Origin: Chara braunii
Lineage: Eukaryota > Streptophyta > Charophyceae > Charales > Characeae
Reading direction: 5' to 3'
Length of the DNA stretch: 54,453 nucleotides
Assembly: GCA_003427395.1 (NCBI GenBank)
Contig: BFEA01000533.1
Coordinates: 576,729 to 631,181, forward strand
Below are positions 33,833-44,505 of the stretch, one piece after another. Below the pieces are notes generated by a model that had not been told where the DNA came from, made no database searches, and was given only the letters and a program-made list of their open reading frames with translations. Made by a program: the position numbers and the translations under genes. Position 1 is the first letter of the stretch. Every line of letters starts with the position of its first letter.

Positions 33833-35716
33833 CTACTTGCGCGTACTGGAGCGCCGCACACGAAGACCAACGTAGAAGGCGATCCTATACACAACCACCA
33901 TCCCTACAAGCACGCCAAGGTTGCCTCTGATGCTCACATCCCCAAAACCCAGCTGCCGGGCGACGTCGCTGCCAGAGATCCCGTCTCGCCAGTGCTCGAT
34001 GTGACTGTATTCGATCTTCTGCAGCAATTCTACCGGGTACTTGAACGTGGAGAGGTAGTGGAACCAGATCCAGTAGTGGGGAATGTCGGACATAGGAATG
34101 AAGAAACCAGAGAAGAGGAACATGAAGGTGGTGACGGCAGCGATGATGGTGGTCCCGGCGACGAAGTCAGGCACCAGAGTGCTCAAGAATGTGACGAACG
34201 TGTTGCCGACGGTGATGGTGAGGAACATGGTGGTGACGAACAGGAAAAAGGCGCCCGTATCACGGACGAGACCGACCAAGAAGTAAGAAGCCAGGGTAAA
34301 CAGCAAGGCCTGGATGAAGAAGAAGGGGAGGAAAACCACACCGTTGGCAACGACGTAGGAAAAAGTGCGATAGGCTCCTCGGCTCGTCTCGCGCATGACA
34401 ATGTTCCTCTCAAGCAAGAAAAAGGGCAGGGCGCTGATGCAGCTGAACAGCAGAAGAGCGCAGGAGAAGGCGAAGAAGGAGGTCCTGTGGAAAATGCCCC
34501 TCTCGTCGCTCTGCACGCCGTAGAAAAGCGATCCCAAGACCATTCCCGTCAAGATCATCAGCGCTAGCGAACACAGAAACAACTCCGGCGTTCGAGCTAT
34601 GTTAAGGATGCTGCGGTGGCAGAGAGTCAGCGTCTCCATGCATGGACTTGTGGCGAAGTCTGCAGCCTCTGCCAGCTGCCCGATATTGCTCAAGCCAGCC
34701 AACGAAGGGGGCAGCTTGGATCTGGTGGAGTGGAAGTGGGCAAGGGCAGCAACACCGTGCGGTGACTCCTGCAGCTCCTCGATCACATCCAGAGCGAACT
34801 CCAGCACGTTGACATGGTCGGGAACGCGTCTGCCGTAGTCGGTCAGAAAGATCGACAGGTCAGGATAAGTACCACTGTACACCAAGGAGCCACGTGACAG
34901 GATCATGATCTTGTGGATATGCTCCAGGATGCGAAAGCTAGGCTGATGAATGGTCATGAGGATGGTACGGCGGCGATCGGTCGCAATCTCGTACAAGTTC
35001 TGGACCATGTGCAGCGACGAGGTGCTGTCCAGTCCAGACGTCGGCTCATCCAGGAACAGAACGGCGGGGTCATGGATCAGATCCACACCGATGGAGACCC
35101 GCCTCCTCTCTCCCCCCGACACCCCTCGGACTTGCTCGTTGCCTATCCGTGTGTCCGCACAGTCACGAAGACCCAACGTCGCGATAAGCATGTCGACGCG
35201 CGCCGCTTTCACGTGCATCGGCATGTCACCAGGAAGCCGAAGACGAGCGCTGAACATCAACGTCTCTTTCACTGTGAGATACGCAAACAGGGCATCATGT
35301 TGCATAACGTACCCAGAGAGCTTGCGAAACTGCTTGCCGTCCACAGGCTTGCCGTTGGCCAGAATAACGCCCTCCAGACTTGGGGCCCTGATCCGACCAG
35401 CAAGCGCATCCAGCAGTGTGGACTTCCCCGCTCCCGATGGACCCGCGATGGCCAAGATTTCCCCAGGGCTAGCCTCTCCACTGATGTTCTTCAACAAGTC
35501 CTTCTCTGCATTGGCCCCATCGCTGCTGCTCTTCTTCACCGTCACCTTGTACGTCAGGTTCTGAAACGTCAGAGTGTAAGCTGTTTTGTCGTCGAAGTCC
35601 CTCCCGGGAGAGGGAGAAAGATGGATCCTCACAGGCGGCCCGCGCCCAATAGTCACTCCCACCTCATCATTTCCTGGACTGCGCATCTCCCACCTTTCCC
35701 TATGATCCCCTGTCAT
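33833..35716 (-). CDS. ABCG-type half-size ABC transporter
   Basis: Uninterrupted 627-residue frame, the normal size for a plant ABCG half-transporter. It uses ATP to export lipids, cutin/suberin precursors, hormones or sterols across a membrane; the substrate cannot be read from sequence. It probably acts as a dimer in the plasma membrane. Order is NBD then TMD, as in ABCG. Walker A GPSGAGKST (92-100), Q-loop VMQHD (137-141), signature VSGGERRR (199-206), Walker B VLFLDEP (219-225) and H-loop MTIHQPS (254-260) are all intact. About six membrane segments lie between residues 380 and 620. GFFIPMSDIPHYWIWFHYL (537-555) is characteristic of the ABCG1/2/6/16/20-type plant group. I chose the ATG at 35714-35716: an upstream in-frame start exists, but it would translate the CT microsatellite as an Arg-Glu run. 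No intron is needed. Stop is TAG. Confidence 0.95.
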   Translation of the reverse strand: MTGDHRERWEMRSPGNDEVGVTIGRGPPVRIHLSPSPGRDFDDKTAYTLTFQNLTYKVTVKKSSSDGANAEKDLLKNISGEASPGEILAIAGPSGAGKSTLLDALAGRIRAPSLEGVILANGKPVDGKQFRKLSGYVMQHDALFAYLTVKETLMFSARLRLPGDMPMHVKAARVDMLIATLGLRDCADTRIGNEQVRGVSGGERRRVSIGVDLIHDPAVLFLDEPTSGLDSTSSLHMVQNLYEIATDRRRTILMTIHQPSFRILEHIHKIMILSRGSLVYSGTYPDLSIFLTDYGRRVPDHVNVLEFALDVIEELQESPHGVAALAHFHSTRSKLPPSLAGLSNIGQLAEAADFATSPCMETLTLCHRSILNIARTPELFLCSLALMILTGMVLGSLFYGVQSDERGIFHRTSFFAFSCALLLFSCISALPFFLLERNIVMRETSRGAYRTFSYVVANGVVFLPFFFIQALLFTLASYFLVGLVRDTGAFFLFVTTMFLTITVGNTFVTFLSTLVPDFVAGTTIIAAVTTFMFLFSGFFIPMSDIPHYWIWFHYLSTFKYPVELLQKIEYSHIEHWRDGISGSDVARQLGFGDVSIRGNLGVLVGMVVVYRIAFYVGLRVRRSSTRK

Positions 35717-35728
35717 CACGCAAGGCAA

Positions 35729-35730
<2 letters not shown>

Positions 35731-35796
<66 letters not shown>
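35731..35796 (-). repeat. (CT)n / (GA)n microsatellite in the ABCG leader
   Basis: 33 CT units on the plus strand, read as (GA)n in the ABCG direction, begin 15 bp before the chosen ATG. GA repeats are common in plant 5' leaders and may influence expression. The reading frame is open through it. Confidence 0.9.
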
Positions 35797-35800
<4 letters not shown>

Positions 35801-36033
35801 GTGTGTGTGTGTTTTACGGTGTCTGCATGCGCTTCTGTGCGTGCCTGCCGGAAACTGCTGGTGATTCCTGCAAGAGTTATTGGAGAATACGCAGGAAAAC
35901 CGTAAACGACAACAAACGAGAAAGCAAGAAGAACAAGGTAATACAAATACACACTCCTCCTCTACGGGTCCAGCTGATTTCCTCAACAGCTACTTCTAAG
36001 CATCCCCGCAAGTTCAAACAACCTGGTCATCGT

Positions 36034-36037
<4 letters not shown>

Positions 36038-36089
<52 letters not shown>
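36038..36089 (-). repeat. Second (CT)n / (GA)n microsatellite upstream of ABCG
   Basis: About 26 CT units, roughly 320 bp upstream of the ABCG start codon. Confidence 0.9.
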
Positions 36090-36093
<4 letters not shown>

Positions 36094-36300
36094 TCCGGCA
36101 GGTCCTCTACGGTCAGAGCGCCACCACCTCCAACTGACCGACCAGGCGTGCCATCAGTTTGTGGGGTATACAATTTTGGCAGCCGTCCGTCGAAAAGAAC
36201 TCCGATCAGACAACAAGTGAAAAAGAGGGTGGGGAGCGAGGTGGGGAGGGGCGTGGGGAAGGGGAACCAGGGGGAGGACGGAGAGAGACCTGAAGGGAAG

Positions 36301-36311
36301 AGTTTATAAAA
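36301..36311 (-). promoter_or_regulatory. Possible TATA box for the ABCG gene
   Basis: TTTTATAAACT on the minus strand lies about 590 bp before the ATG. It is weakly supported; the leader would have to include both GA repeats. Confidence 0.25.
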
Positions 36312-37036
36312 CTGCTGTCCTGGCTGTCCATCATGCGCTACTGCGAGGTAGCCAATCCCCCCCTTTCCCTATCCAACGACAAAATTTAATTCGACAATGA
36401 TAAAGCGGTGCCTATTCTGAGACGCTACGAGTAAGAGCGACAACGCTGCAGCTGCTGCTAATGAACTCCTCATTTGCAGACCAGACGACCATCAACAAGA
36501 AAAGTGAAGTGCAATCAACAAATCGTCAGCCAGTGAGAACCTCTTGTCACTGTTGTCATCGCGCCGTTCACTGCATTCCTAACTTCATTACTCACCGTTT
36601 TTCTATCTAAGACTTGCCTTCTGCCTCCTGTGGTGCTCTTTTTCGCCCTTCGTCTCTAGTAACTACGCTTTTAATTGATTGGCTGTCTCAACGACTGAGG
36701 GTGCATGGCACTGTGCATGCTTATGTCATCACGTCGTTATACAGTCGATAAATATAAAGGCAACGTTTTTCTTATCTTTTATCGAATAGTATTAGCAAAT
36801 TTGAATTTGCTTCTTCTTGTTGACGTCACACGGAATCACACCTGGTCCAGCTGCTGCGGACGTCTCCTCTCGATCGTGTCCTCTGAGGATATCAATTCCG
36901 TTGAAGAGCTGACCTCCAGGAGGTGGTCGTGTCTTTCTTTTTTTTTTTGTCAAACCTTTCCCCCTTCTCAGCCTCTTTTCCTGAAGTGTGCTTCTCCGTG
37001 TTGACTTCACAGCTCCGGGCCTCAAGTTCCCCTCTC
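36312..37036. other. Intergenic, no gene recognised
   Basis: Unremarkable sequence upstream of the ABCG gene with a T-run near 36940. Confidence 0.4.
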
Positions 37037-37322
37037 GCTCCTATCTCCTGGGGATGCCCGTACCTTGCCTCCTATCTCCTGGGGTCCTGGGGATGCCCCT
37101 ACCTTGCCTCCTATCTCCCGGGAATGCCCGTTGGGCCCGTACCTTGCCTCCTATCTCCTGGGGATGCCCCTACCTTGCCTCCTATCTCCTGGGGATGCCC
37201 GTAGCTTGCCTCCTATCTCCTGGGGATGCCGCTACCTTGCCTCTTATCTCCTGGGATTCTGGGAATGCCCGTTGGGGATGCCCCTACCTTGCCTCCTATC
37301 TCCTGGGGATGCCCGGATCTTG
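37037..37322 (+). repeat. Minisatellite, about 30-bp unit
   Basis: Roughly eight to nine copies of CTCCTATCTCCTGGGGATG followed by CCCGTACCTTGC, with two units expanded by GGTCCTGGGGATG or GGAATGCCCGTTGG. Confidence 0.95.
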
Positions 37323-37556
37323 ACTCCTGCCAGCGGCACTAGGTAGGCACAGAACAAACCACAAACACAACCAGTTCGTTGTGCTGCTTTGAAGTTTAAC
37401 ATCCTTTTCTCTTTTTTGTTTCTTCTTGCGAATAGAATATGACATATGTAGAGCTGTTATTCCTCGAGGCTAGTAGATGCATATTGTGCGCTTTCGTGCA
37501 TAGGTGCAGACCATCTTCCACAACATGTTCCGGAGCAGAGAGGAGTTAGGTGGACA

Positions 37557-37595
37557 GGGCACGCTGGGCCCGTTTTCTAGCAGGTGCAGCTTCCA
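37557..37595 (+). repeat. SINE-like family B 5' fragment
   Basis: GGGCACGCTGGGCCCG then TTTTCTAGCAGGTGCAGCTT. The tail is lost. Confidence 0.5.
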
Positions 37596-37961
37596 ACCTC
37601 TACCCTAGGCGGAGCAACCAGATCACCTACTGCCACTACTGGGAGGGGCTGCGCTTATCACGTCGGCTAGTAAGGGAGGGCCTGGTCTCCCCCCACCCCC
37701 TCCCCCCCCAAAAAAAAAGAAAAAAAAAGAAGGTGGACGAGAGGACGACGGGGAGTTAATGATAACTCCAACTCCGTATCCCCTCTTATATTGACACGAC
37801 TACAACATTGAGGTTTTTTTTTTTTTTCTTTTTTTTTTTTTACTTGCCACACTCTTGTTCTCTTTTCTTCTTAAGTTTTTGCTAACTTCCAGTGCTGGAC
37901 AGTGGACACCCCTTAGAGAGGTGATACTTGCATCCCCTCGAAAACGTGCCTCCCAGTTTTC

Positions 37962-38012
37962 AAGTCTCCATCTATTGGCGGGGACTCTGGGGAGCTGCAC
38001 CTGCTGGAAACA
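37962..38012 (-). repeat. SINE-like family B fragment
   Basis: The reverse complement reads TTTCCAGCAGGTGCAGCTCC, then CGCCAATAGATGGAGAC. Confidence 0.6.
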
Positions 38013-38257
38013 CAATGATCTTGTTTCGGAATCTTTTTTTTTTTTTTTTTTTTTTCCCCGGAAGCCTTACCGTCTCGATAGTTTAACGTTGAAGAGTGAA
38101 GACTATACAATGTCATGCGTATCAGCAGAGGACCAGAGGTAGAGAGCAGCAGGGAACAAGCAAGACCACTTGTCACTTGATGCTCAAACTGCAGAGGGAC
38201 AACACGTCCTAGTACCTACAGCAAATTTTGGCGAGTTTTCGGCCAAAAAACTCAGTT

Positions 38258-38310
38258 TCAATTTCGTTCAAAAAATAAAAAATGTCCATTTTGACGAAAT
38301 GGTCGTTCTA
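38258..38310. repeat. Relic of the 21-kb foldback family
   Basis: TTTCAATTTCGTTCAAAAAA and TGTCCATTTTGACGAAATGG match terminal words of the foldback element at 21.1-21.95 kb. Confidence 0.45.
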
Positions 38311-38366
38311 CAACCACGGGCCTAGCTGGTTCAACAGCTGCTTAATATGCATGTTACATCTTCTAG

Positions 38367-38415
38367 CTCTTCTTCTTCTTCTTCTTCTTCTTCTTCTTCT
38401 TCTTCTTCTTCTTCT
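38367..38415 (+). repeat. (TTC)n microsatellite
   Basis: About 15 TTC units. Confidence 0.9.
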
Positions 38416-38803
38416 TTTCCAACCACTCGTGGACTACAGAAATGCCTGCCACCCGTGACGAGGACCCGTACCACGGTAATACCACCTTCCTCCCCCTCCT
38501 CCCCCCCACATGATAGTGTTCACCTTCGTCCTTTCTCCTCCTTTCCTTCTCTGCCTTACGACTTCTTCCTGCTTGGAATCCCCCCCCTTTTCCCATCTGA
38601 CACCACAGCCGACCCCTGAAGTTATGACACCCGTGCCTCTGGCCCTCTATCACTGCGGCTGCGGTACTTCCATTGCTTTTTCAAACTGGGAAGCTGTTTT
38701 CTTTGCGGGTGCGTGTTTTTTTTTTGCGCATTCAAAACTCAAAAGTGTTTCTTTGTAAGTCAACCTACTTGCCCCTTATTTTAAACTTGCCCTGAGTTTG
38801 TTT
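38416..38803. other. Non-coding stretch before a small gap
   Basis: C-rich runs near 38480-38590. No gene recognised. Confidence 0.4.
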
Positions 38804-38831
38804 NNNNNNNNNNNNNNNNNNNNNNNNNNNN
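38804..38831. other. Assembly gap, 28 Ns
   Basis: A run of N between T-rich and A-rich homopolymers, probably a homopolymer-length problem. Confidence 0.99.
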
Positions 38832-38864
<33 letters not shown>

Positions 38865-39254
38865 AGACACTTGCTCTGAGGAACCTGTTCCTTGCAGAAG
38901 CTTGGACCCCACTGGAAAAAGGATGGAAGAAGTGGGCGGACGGCCACAAAAAAGGGGCAAAGAATTTTGGAACGCCGGAAAGCAGTTTTGTGGGGACCTC
39001 ACCGCAGAGGACCAAATGCGCTTGGAAAAACCTTTGGAAATCAGTTGAGCCTATCGTTGCCTGTCTCCGTGGGCACTCATTTGTTTTGTTTTTTTTCTTT
39101 TCTTTTTATTTGTGTTTTTTTTTTTTTTTTTTTGTGGCACTCTTCATCGGTATTGGGCCTATTGGCTGCTGCCTCCAGTGTCCCATGAGACTTTTCCAGG
39201 CCACGGACTATGCGAAAACACAAAACGATGTTTTTCCAAGCCGCAGTCTTCGGT

Positions 39255-41702
39255 CCATGGTGTCCCGGAAAACGGTTGGCGGAAAAAACTTCACCTTTGA
39301 TATTTGAAAATATAATGTCAACTGTGCAAGCCTTGGAAATTATAGGCAGAAAAAGAAGAGATGTAACAGTACTCCTATTGGATATGGAAAAAGCCTACGA
39401 CGAGGTAGGATGGTGCTTCGTTTATACGACACTGAAGAAATTGGGGTTTGGTGAGACCTTCATTAGGGCAGTCAAAGCGAGCTATCATCAAGTTCGCTCG
39501 GTAGTAGTAGTGAATGGTAAAGTATCAGAGGAATTTAGCCTTACCCGTTCGCTGAGGCAGGGGTGCCCCCTTGCTCCTCTCCTTTTCGTAATACAGTTAG
39601 AAGATTTGCTAGAGAATATTAGATCAGATGGCTTAATAGATGGCCTGAAGTTGACCTCAGGCGGAGAGTGGAAAGGGGGGGCGATTGCAGACGACCTAAC
39701 TATTGCATGTGAAAACTCCCCAGAAGCTCTATCTGAACTGAGGACAGTATTGGATAAATATTGTGAGTTGTCAGAGGCTTCGATAAACTGGGATAAATCA
39801 GTCTACTTTCTCCCTCCACCCAAGGTTTTGTGTGTTGATTGGGGATTGAGACAAATCCCCGCAAACTTGGCTGACCGGTTCCTGGGAGTGCAAGTGTCTT
39901 TGACAGACTGTGCAGGAATACAAGATTCTCTATTGGTTGAGAGAGTTACAGCACGAGTGGCAGGATGGGCGAAGAGTCACAAGCTTTCGTTGTTCGGAAG
40001 AGCCTTGGTGTTATCTTCAGCAGCACTCTCACTACTCTGGTACCCATTGACAATCCACCGGTTGGGAGAAGATGCTTATGCAAGTATCAAGAGATGTGCA
40101 GCGCGTTACCTATGGAAACCGGCGGCATTGGAACACCAAGGCTACTTAACTAAAGTGGCTTGGGACCTGATTACGGCTCCGAGAGAGGGGGGAGGCCTGG
40201 GGATACTGGACCCAATTCAACAGAACAAAGGGCTCTTAGGCAAATGGGTCATCTCGGCAGTTTTTGGCAACAGGTTCAAGCTCTGGGTTCAACTGGCAGA
40301 AGATATTTTGGTCAAAGAATGGAAGCTATCCAGTGTGGCTCACGTCTGGGTGTGCCTGCTTATTCCTTCGTTCACAAGAAGAAGACCCAAGTCCAGGGTC
40401 TGGAGGAATATCCTTCGGGCCTGGAAGGAGATTTTCCCTACCCACCAGACCCCTCCAGCAACCAAGTATGAAGTTCTGAACCAAATCTTATTTGAAAAGG
40501 GCTTCATAAAGCAGGCAGATGGCTCAACCTTCGCTGCAGACGGTGGAAGGGGTTCTTTTGGTCGACAGTGGGTACAAAGGGGAGTGGTGCAGGTAAAGGA
40601 CATCTGGGACACACAAACCAAAGATTGGCAGGGCACAGAGCCGGTGCGAACAAAATTAAGATATCTGCAGAGCGTACCAGACAACCTGCATAAACTGCAG
40701 CAAGCAATTCCGGAGTATTGGCTCTCCATCCTTAAGAGTACGGGAGTGAAGCCTCCGGACACGTGGTGGGAAGATCCGGACGATAGTCGAGGAGTGGTGA
40801 AGATCTTGGGCCCCGAATTGGGCCAGGGGACAAAGGTGCAATACTGGCAAGAACAGCTGAGTTACAAAGGCTTCCCCAAATTGAAGTGTGTGGGGGAGAA
40901 AGTTATTCAGTCATCAGGAGAGCTCCAGGAGGTAAGAGTGTGGACGTCAACATCAGAAAAAGTTGGGGCACTATTGGTAGCCCGTTCTCCAGAACTGCTT
41001 CAAGTATAACCTTAACTGTATGGATGGAAAGACACAGAGGCTTTGGGATCTTACTCCCCTGTATTGCTCTATAGAACTAAAATAGGAGTGAGAGTCCTAC
41101 AAGCCAAGAGAAAGATTCAAGCGATTACAATAGCAAGCGGAAGACTGCTGAAAGAACCCGGGTTTCAACTGGGAAACATTGACTTATATAAACTGTGGAA
41201 GGCTTTGATGACGATTCCGTCTCAGAAAAAAGCTAGCATCATGTGGATTCAGTCGATGTCAGTCACCGCGTCCGCGTCCTGGCTTGTGTCTAGGGGTATG
41301 GATATAGAAGAAAGATGTGTTAGATGCAACCGGGGGTGGGAAACAAGTAGTCATTTATGGCTGTATTGCCCGCGGTCAACCCAGTTCTGGGATTGGTGGA
41401 GGAATCATTGGAGGAAGATCGTTGGGGATAATTTCCCGTGGTCGCACGAATGGATATTACAGGGGCTTTGCCCTGATGATCAAGACCTTTCAAGGGGCTG
41501 GGGATACGTAGCTCTGGTTTGCAGGGGAGTGGCAATGGAAGTAATTTGGAGTGCCAGGAATAATCTACTGTTTAGAAAGGAACCACAGTCCTTTCTTGAG
41601 CAGACAAGCAGGTTCCTTGCACTATTAAGACAAAATATATATGCAGACTGGCAAAGCGTACCGAAAGGGAAGCCTGATGTGGTTCCGGAATACATGGGCT
41701 AA
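39255..41702 (+). pseudogene. LINE ORF2 remnant: reverse transcriptase and zinc finger
   Basis: Frame open from about 39210 to 41009, with TAA at 41007 and 41013, then open in the same frame to 41702. RT motifs: IFENIMSTVQALE, LLLDMEKAYDEVGW, TRSLRQGCPLAPLLF and AIADDLTIAC, where Ile replaces the usual Phe/Tyr before ADD. Further on are KLSLFGRALVLSSAALSLLW, GGGLGILDP, and a zf-RVT-type segment CVRCNRGW ... HLWLYCP near 41320-41380. It is one of the best preserved frames in the window, but it lacks the N-terminal endonuclease and so could not retrotranspose alone. The upstream 370 bp (38832-39200) show no LINE motif and hold T- and A-runs. Confidence 0.85.
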
Positions 41703-42081
41703 AGATGGCAGACTGTCATCCATTTCAGCAGAGGGCAAACTCTTACTCACCCCTTGGTTGTTACAGGGAAGAGTAGAGCAGGAGTAGAACCGACTTAGGT
41801 TCGCAAGTAATGGAAGTTCATGATATTGAATAGGGTTATGTGAGTAGGGTAGACGAGAGGGAGAATGAAGTCTAGTTGAGGAAGTTAGAAGTAGCTTAGG
41901 AGGAGGGAGGGGTGTATGGTTTTTAGTTGTCTTGTCGAATGGTCTTCGGGTCCCTGGAGGGTCTCGTAAAAAGTGAAACTGGGTAAGGCTCCCAGACATC
42001 GATTTCTTTCCGGGTAGACTGTGAGGACCCCGGCCTCAGGCAATTCTCGTTAATATTAAGCCTTGGGCACTGGGCCCTTAC

Positions 42082-42110
<29 letters not shown>
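39255..42110 (+). mobile_element. 5'-truncated L1-like LINE with A-tail
   Basis: RT and zinc-finger end of a LINE, followed by a 3' UTR and an A-tail of about 27 bases (42086-42112). The endonuclease and ORF1 are missing, the common outcome of incomplete reverse transcription. Sequence differs clearly from the LINE at 1-7.4 kb, so this is a second family. The last 75 bp before the tail share two blocks with SINE-like family A. Confidence 0.85.
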
Positions 42111-42112
<2 letters not shown>

Positions 42113-42768
42113 CTTTTCCTGGACATCTGCTGCAGGTTGCAGGGTCCTGGAAACAGTTTCGCCCCAAGGTTTTTCCTTTCCGCGGTCCTGCGGGGTCCAC
42201 GCCAGAGTCATCCGTGAATTGTTTTTAGGCGTCAGGCTGACGATTCAGGTGGAATTAGTCTCTCAGGTGACAACCCCCTTCAAGTTGCCTTCTTTTGATT
42301 TCTGTGAGATGTGAAAGCGGACCTTGTAGTAACATAAAAAGAGAAAAGAAAAGAAAAGAAAGAGGACCTAGTACTGAGTACTCCCTCAGGATGTGGGAGA
42401 AGTTGAGAACCCTGCATCTGAACCATTATTCCTCTGTTCTATCCCTTGGACCCGGGGGATTTGTAAGGCATGCTCGACCCGGGGTAAAGTACCTGTAGCA
42501 GGGGTTTAGTTTTCGACTTTCCATCCCAGGGCAGGGTCTGAATACATCACTTCAGCATCCTGACAGTCTGACAGTCTGTGACAGATATTCATGAAGATTG
42601 TAAGCAAGCACATACAGGTACAATTAGAATGAGCCATTCGGCCCTTGTTAGAATGACAGCTGACAGAGGGGAGTGGTGAGCTCATCCATACTACATCGAC
42701 TGCAGGAGACTCCTCTCTCTCAATGTCTTATTACCCTCTTCTCATCTTTTCTTGGTCCAATTACAGTG
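42111..42768. other. Non-coding stretch, no gene
   Basis: No motif recognised apart from short GAAAAGAAAAG-type repeats near 42350. Confidence 0.4.
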
Positions 42769-42942
42769 CTCCCGGACCGGTCTATTGGTGGGGAACTGGA
42801 CCTGCTGGATTAATACTGGACCCGGTTTCCAGCAGGTCCAGCTCCCCACCAATCTCTGTAAGTGCTGTACTCACGACGATCTTGGGACACTGGACCCGGT
42901 TTCCAGCATGTCCAGCTCCCCACCAATAGACCGGAGCAATCT
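42769..42942. repeat. Cluster of three SINE-B copies, head-to-head palindrome
   Basis: A minus-strand copy (42769-42812: GGTCTATTGGTGGGGAACTG) abuts a plus-strand copy (42820-42864: ACTGGACCCGGTTTCCAGCA, then GTCCAGCTCCCCACCAAT). A further plus copy follows at 42885-42942. The first pair forms a long hairpin. Confidence 0.75.
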
Positions 42943-43373
42943 GCATTAAGCCTACTACAGGAGGATGCTCGTATCACCTCGCTTAGTTGGCCGAGGAGGA
43001 TGTTATTTTAAAAAAAGGAAGAATTAAAAAAAAAGAACTTTAGTTTTCGATTGGTGTGACAGTCAAGCCACCCCCCAAAAAACGCCAGCTCTTATTTGCA
43101 GCCGTTAGATTCCTGGGCTGCATGAATAGATCTGCTATATCCGTTGTGGAGGGAGAGATAAAAGGCAAAGAGAGACGTGGCAGTTGTATCTGACAAGTAG
43201 CAGACCAACCTCAGATTTCTTCAGAGACGATGTCAACGAAAGGATGAAAACCAGGGTGTCCTCATTTCTAGCATATTGCTTCCAAGGCTAGAAAAGAGGA
43301 CCTTGGGTATCTGGGCGCTGTGGGTGGGAAAAGGATCGCATGGACATTGCCAGTGTTAATTTGTTAAACCGCC
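42943..43373. other. Non-coding stretch, no gene
   Basis: A-runs near 43010-43035; nothing else recognised. Confidence 0.35.
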
Positions 43374-43562
43374 AGTACTTGGCCCAGCTATCGATGCCGA
43401 GCCAAGAAACGTCCTGTGCGCCAAGTTTCGCCGAACTGCCAGTGCGACATTTCTTGTTTGTTTTCGCTGGCGCCTCCAACCTTTGTGGTCCGGTACCCTG
43501 AAACACACAGGCGTCGGCGCGTTAACGGCTAAGGCCCGCGGCCGATAGCTGGGCCAAGTACT
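43374..43562. repeat. Foldback with perfect 20-bp inverted repeat
   Basis: AGTACTTGGCCCAGCTATCG at 43374-43393 recurs exactly inverted at 43543-43562, enclosing 149 bp of CpG-rich DNA. This is consistent with a MITE or cruciform-forming repeat. Confidence 0.75.
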
Positions 43563-44004
43563 TCGCCCATACATTGGTCGCGGGCCGGAAATGCAACAAA
43601 GGCCTTTGATGAAATTTAGGGGCAAGTTCGTTTATGTCAACTTTGAGTTCAGAATAGGTGAAAAAAACACGCGCCCGCAAAGAAAACAGCCACCAAGTTC
43701 CAGAATGCGCGGCCGTGGTGTCAGTCCGGGTGTCATAACTACAGGGCAACCTAGAGTTTCCTGTGGCTGCTCCCTTTCAAGTTCTAACACGGGTTACCCC
43801 TAAGGGCAACCTAATCACTAACCTGTACGGTGGGTCCGCTCTACAGATTTCTGACCCAATCCAGCAGAATCAAATCTATTAGATTCTCAAGGGCTGAAGA
43901 AACGCCGTGACCGTAATGGAGATGTGAACGCAAATCCAATCATTATGGTGAACACCAGCCTGCTGCTTACTGATCCCAAATGTCACAAATTCACCTTGAA
44001 GTTC
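43563..44004. other. Non-coding stretch, no gene
   Basis: GGGCAACCTA occurs at about 43743 and 43804. Otherwise nothing was recognised. Confidence 0.35.
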
Positions 44005-44505
44005 CCATTTGTCGACCGCAAGCCCTGCGCGCCGAGCATTTGGGATGTACCTGGCCGGTGCGCCTAGCACTATGCTATCATACGAGCAACAAAATTCAAC
44101 GTTTATTATGGGATTTAGGGCACAACTTAGATTTATCAAAAGTGCTCACTTTCGAAACTATTATGTTTTTTTTTTCGCAGCTTGTCTAGTTACATTGAAT
44201 ATCTTGAGATTCTCTTTGTCTTAAAAAAAGGTGTACTACGCAAATGAAAGCTAATAGGCAACATTTCCCATACGTGGACCGCAGGCCCTGCGCGCAAAGC
44301 GTTTGGGATGTACCTGGCCGGTGCGCCTAGCACTATGCTATCATATGAGCAGCGAAATTCGACATTTATTATGGGATTTAGCCTGAGGGCACAACTTATT
44401 TTTTGTTTGCAGCTTGTCTAGTTACATTGAATAACTTGAGATCATTCTCTTTGTCATAAAAAAAGGTGTACTAAACAAATGAAAGCTAATTGGCAACATG
44501 AGAGT
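44005..44505 (+). repeat. Tandem duplication, about 240-260 bp unit
   Basis: CCCTGCGCGC, GGGATGTACCTGGCCGGTGC, GCCTAGCACTATGCTATCAT, GCTTGTCTAGTTACATTGAA and AAAAAGGTGTACTA occur in order twice. The second unit has a deletion of about 30 bp. Confidence 0.9.

Larger units (their letters stand above)
37323..38224. other. Non-coding stretch with two SINE-B fragments
   Basis: No gene recognised. It contains A-, T- and C-runs (37690-37730, 37815-37840, 38034-38055) and the two SINE-like fragments listed separately. Confidence 0.4.

Noticed and set aside
33674-34567. 297-codon plus-strand open frame
   Set aside because: It is the antisense shadow of the ABCG gene. Its acidic, low-complexity composition and lack of motifs argue against a protein.
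37037-37322. CRISPR-like array
   Set aside because: Regular repeats but no unique spacers; it is a eukaryotic minisatellite.
37037-37346. Repetitive open frames at 37.0-37.3 kb as a repeat protein
   Set aside because: The 30-bp minisatellite stays open in several frames at once; no domain or flanking coding sequence.
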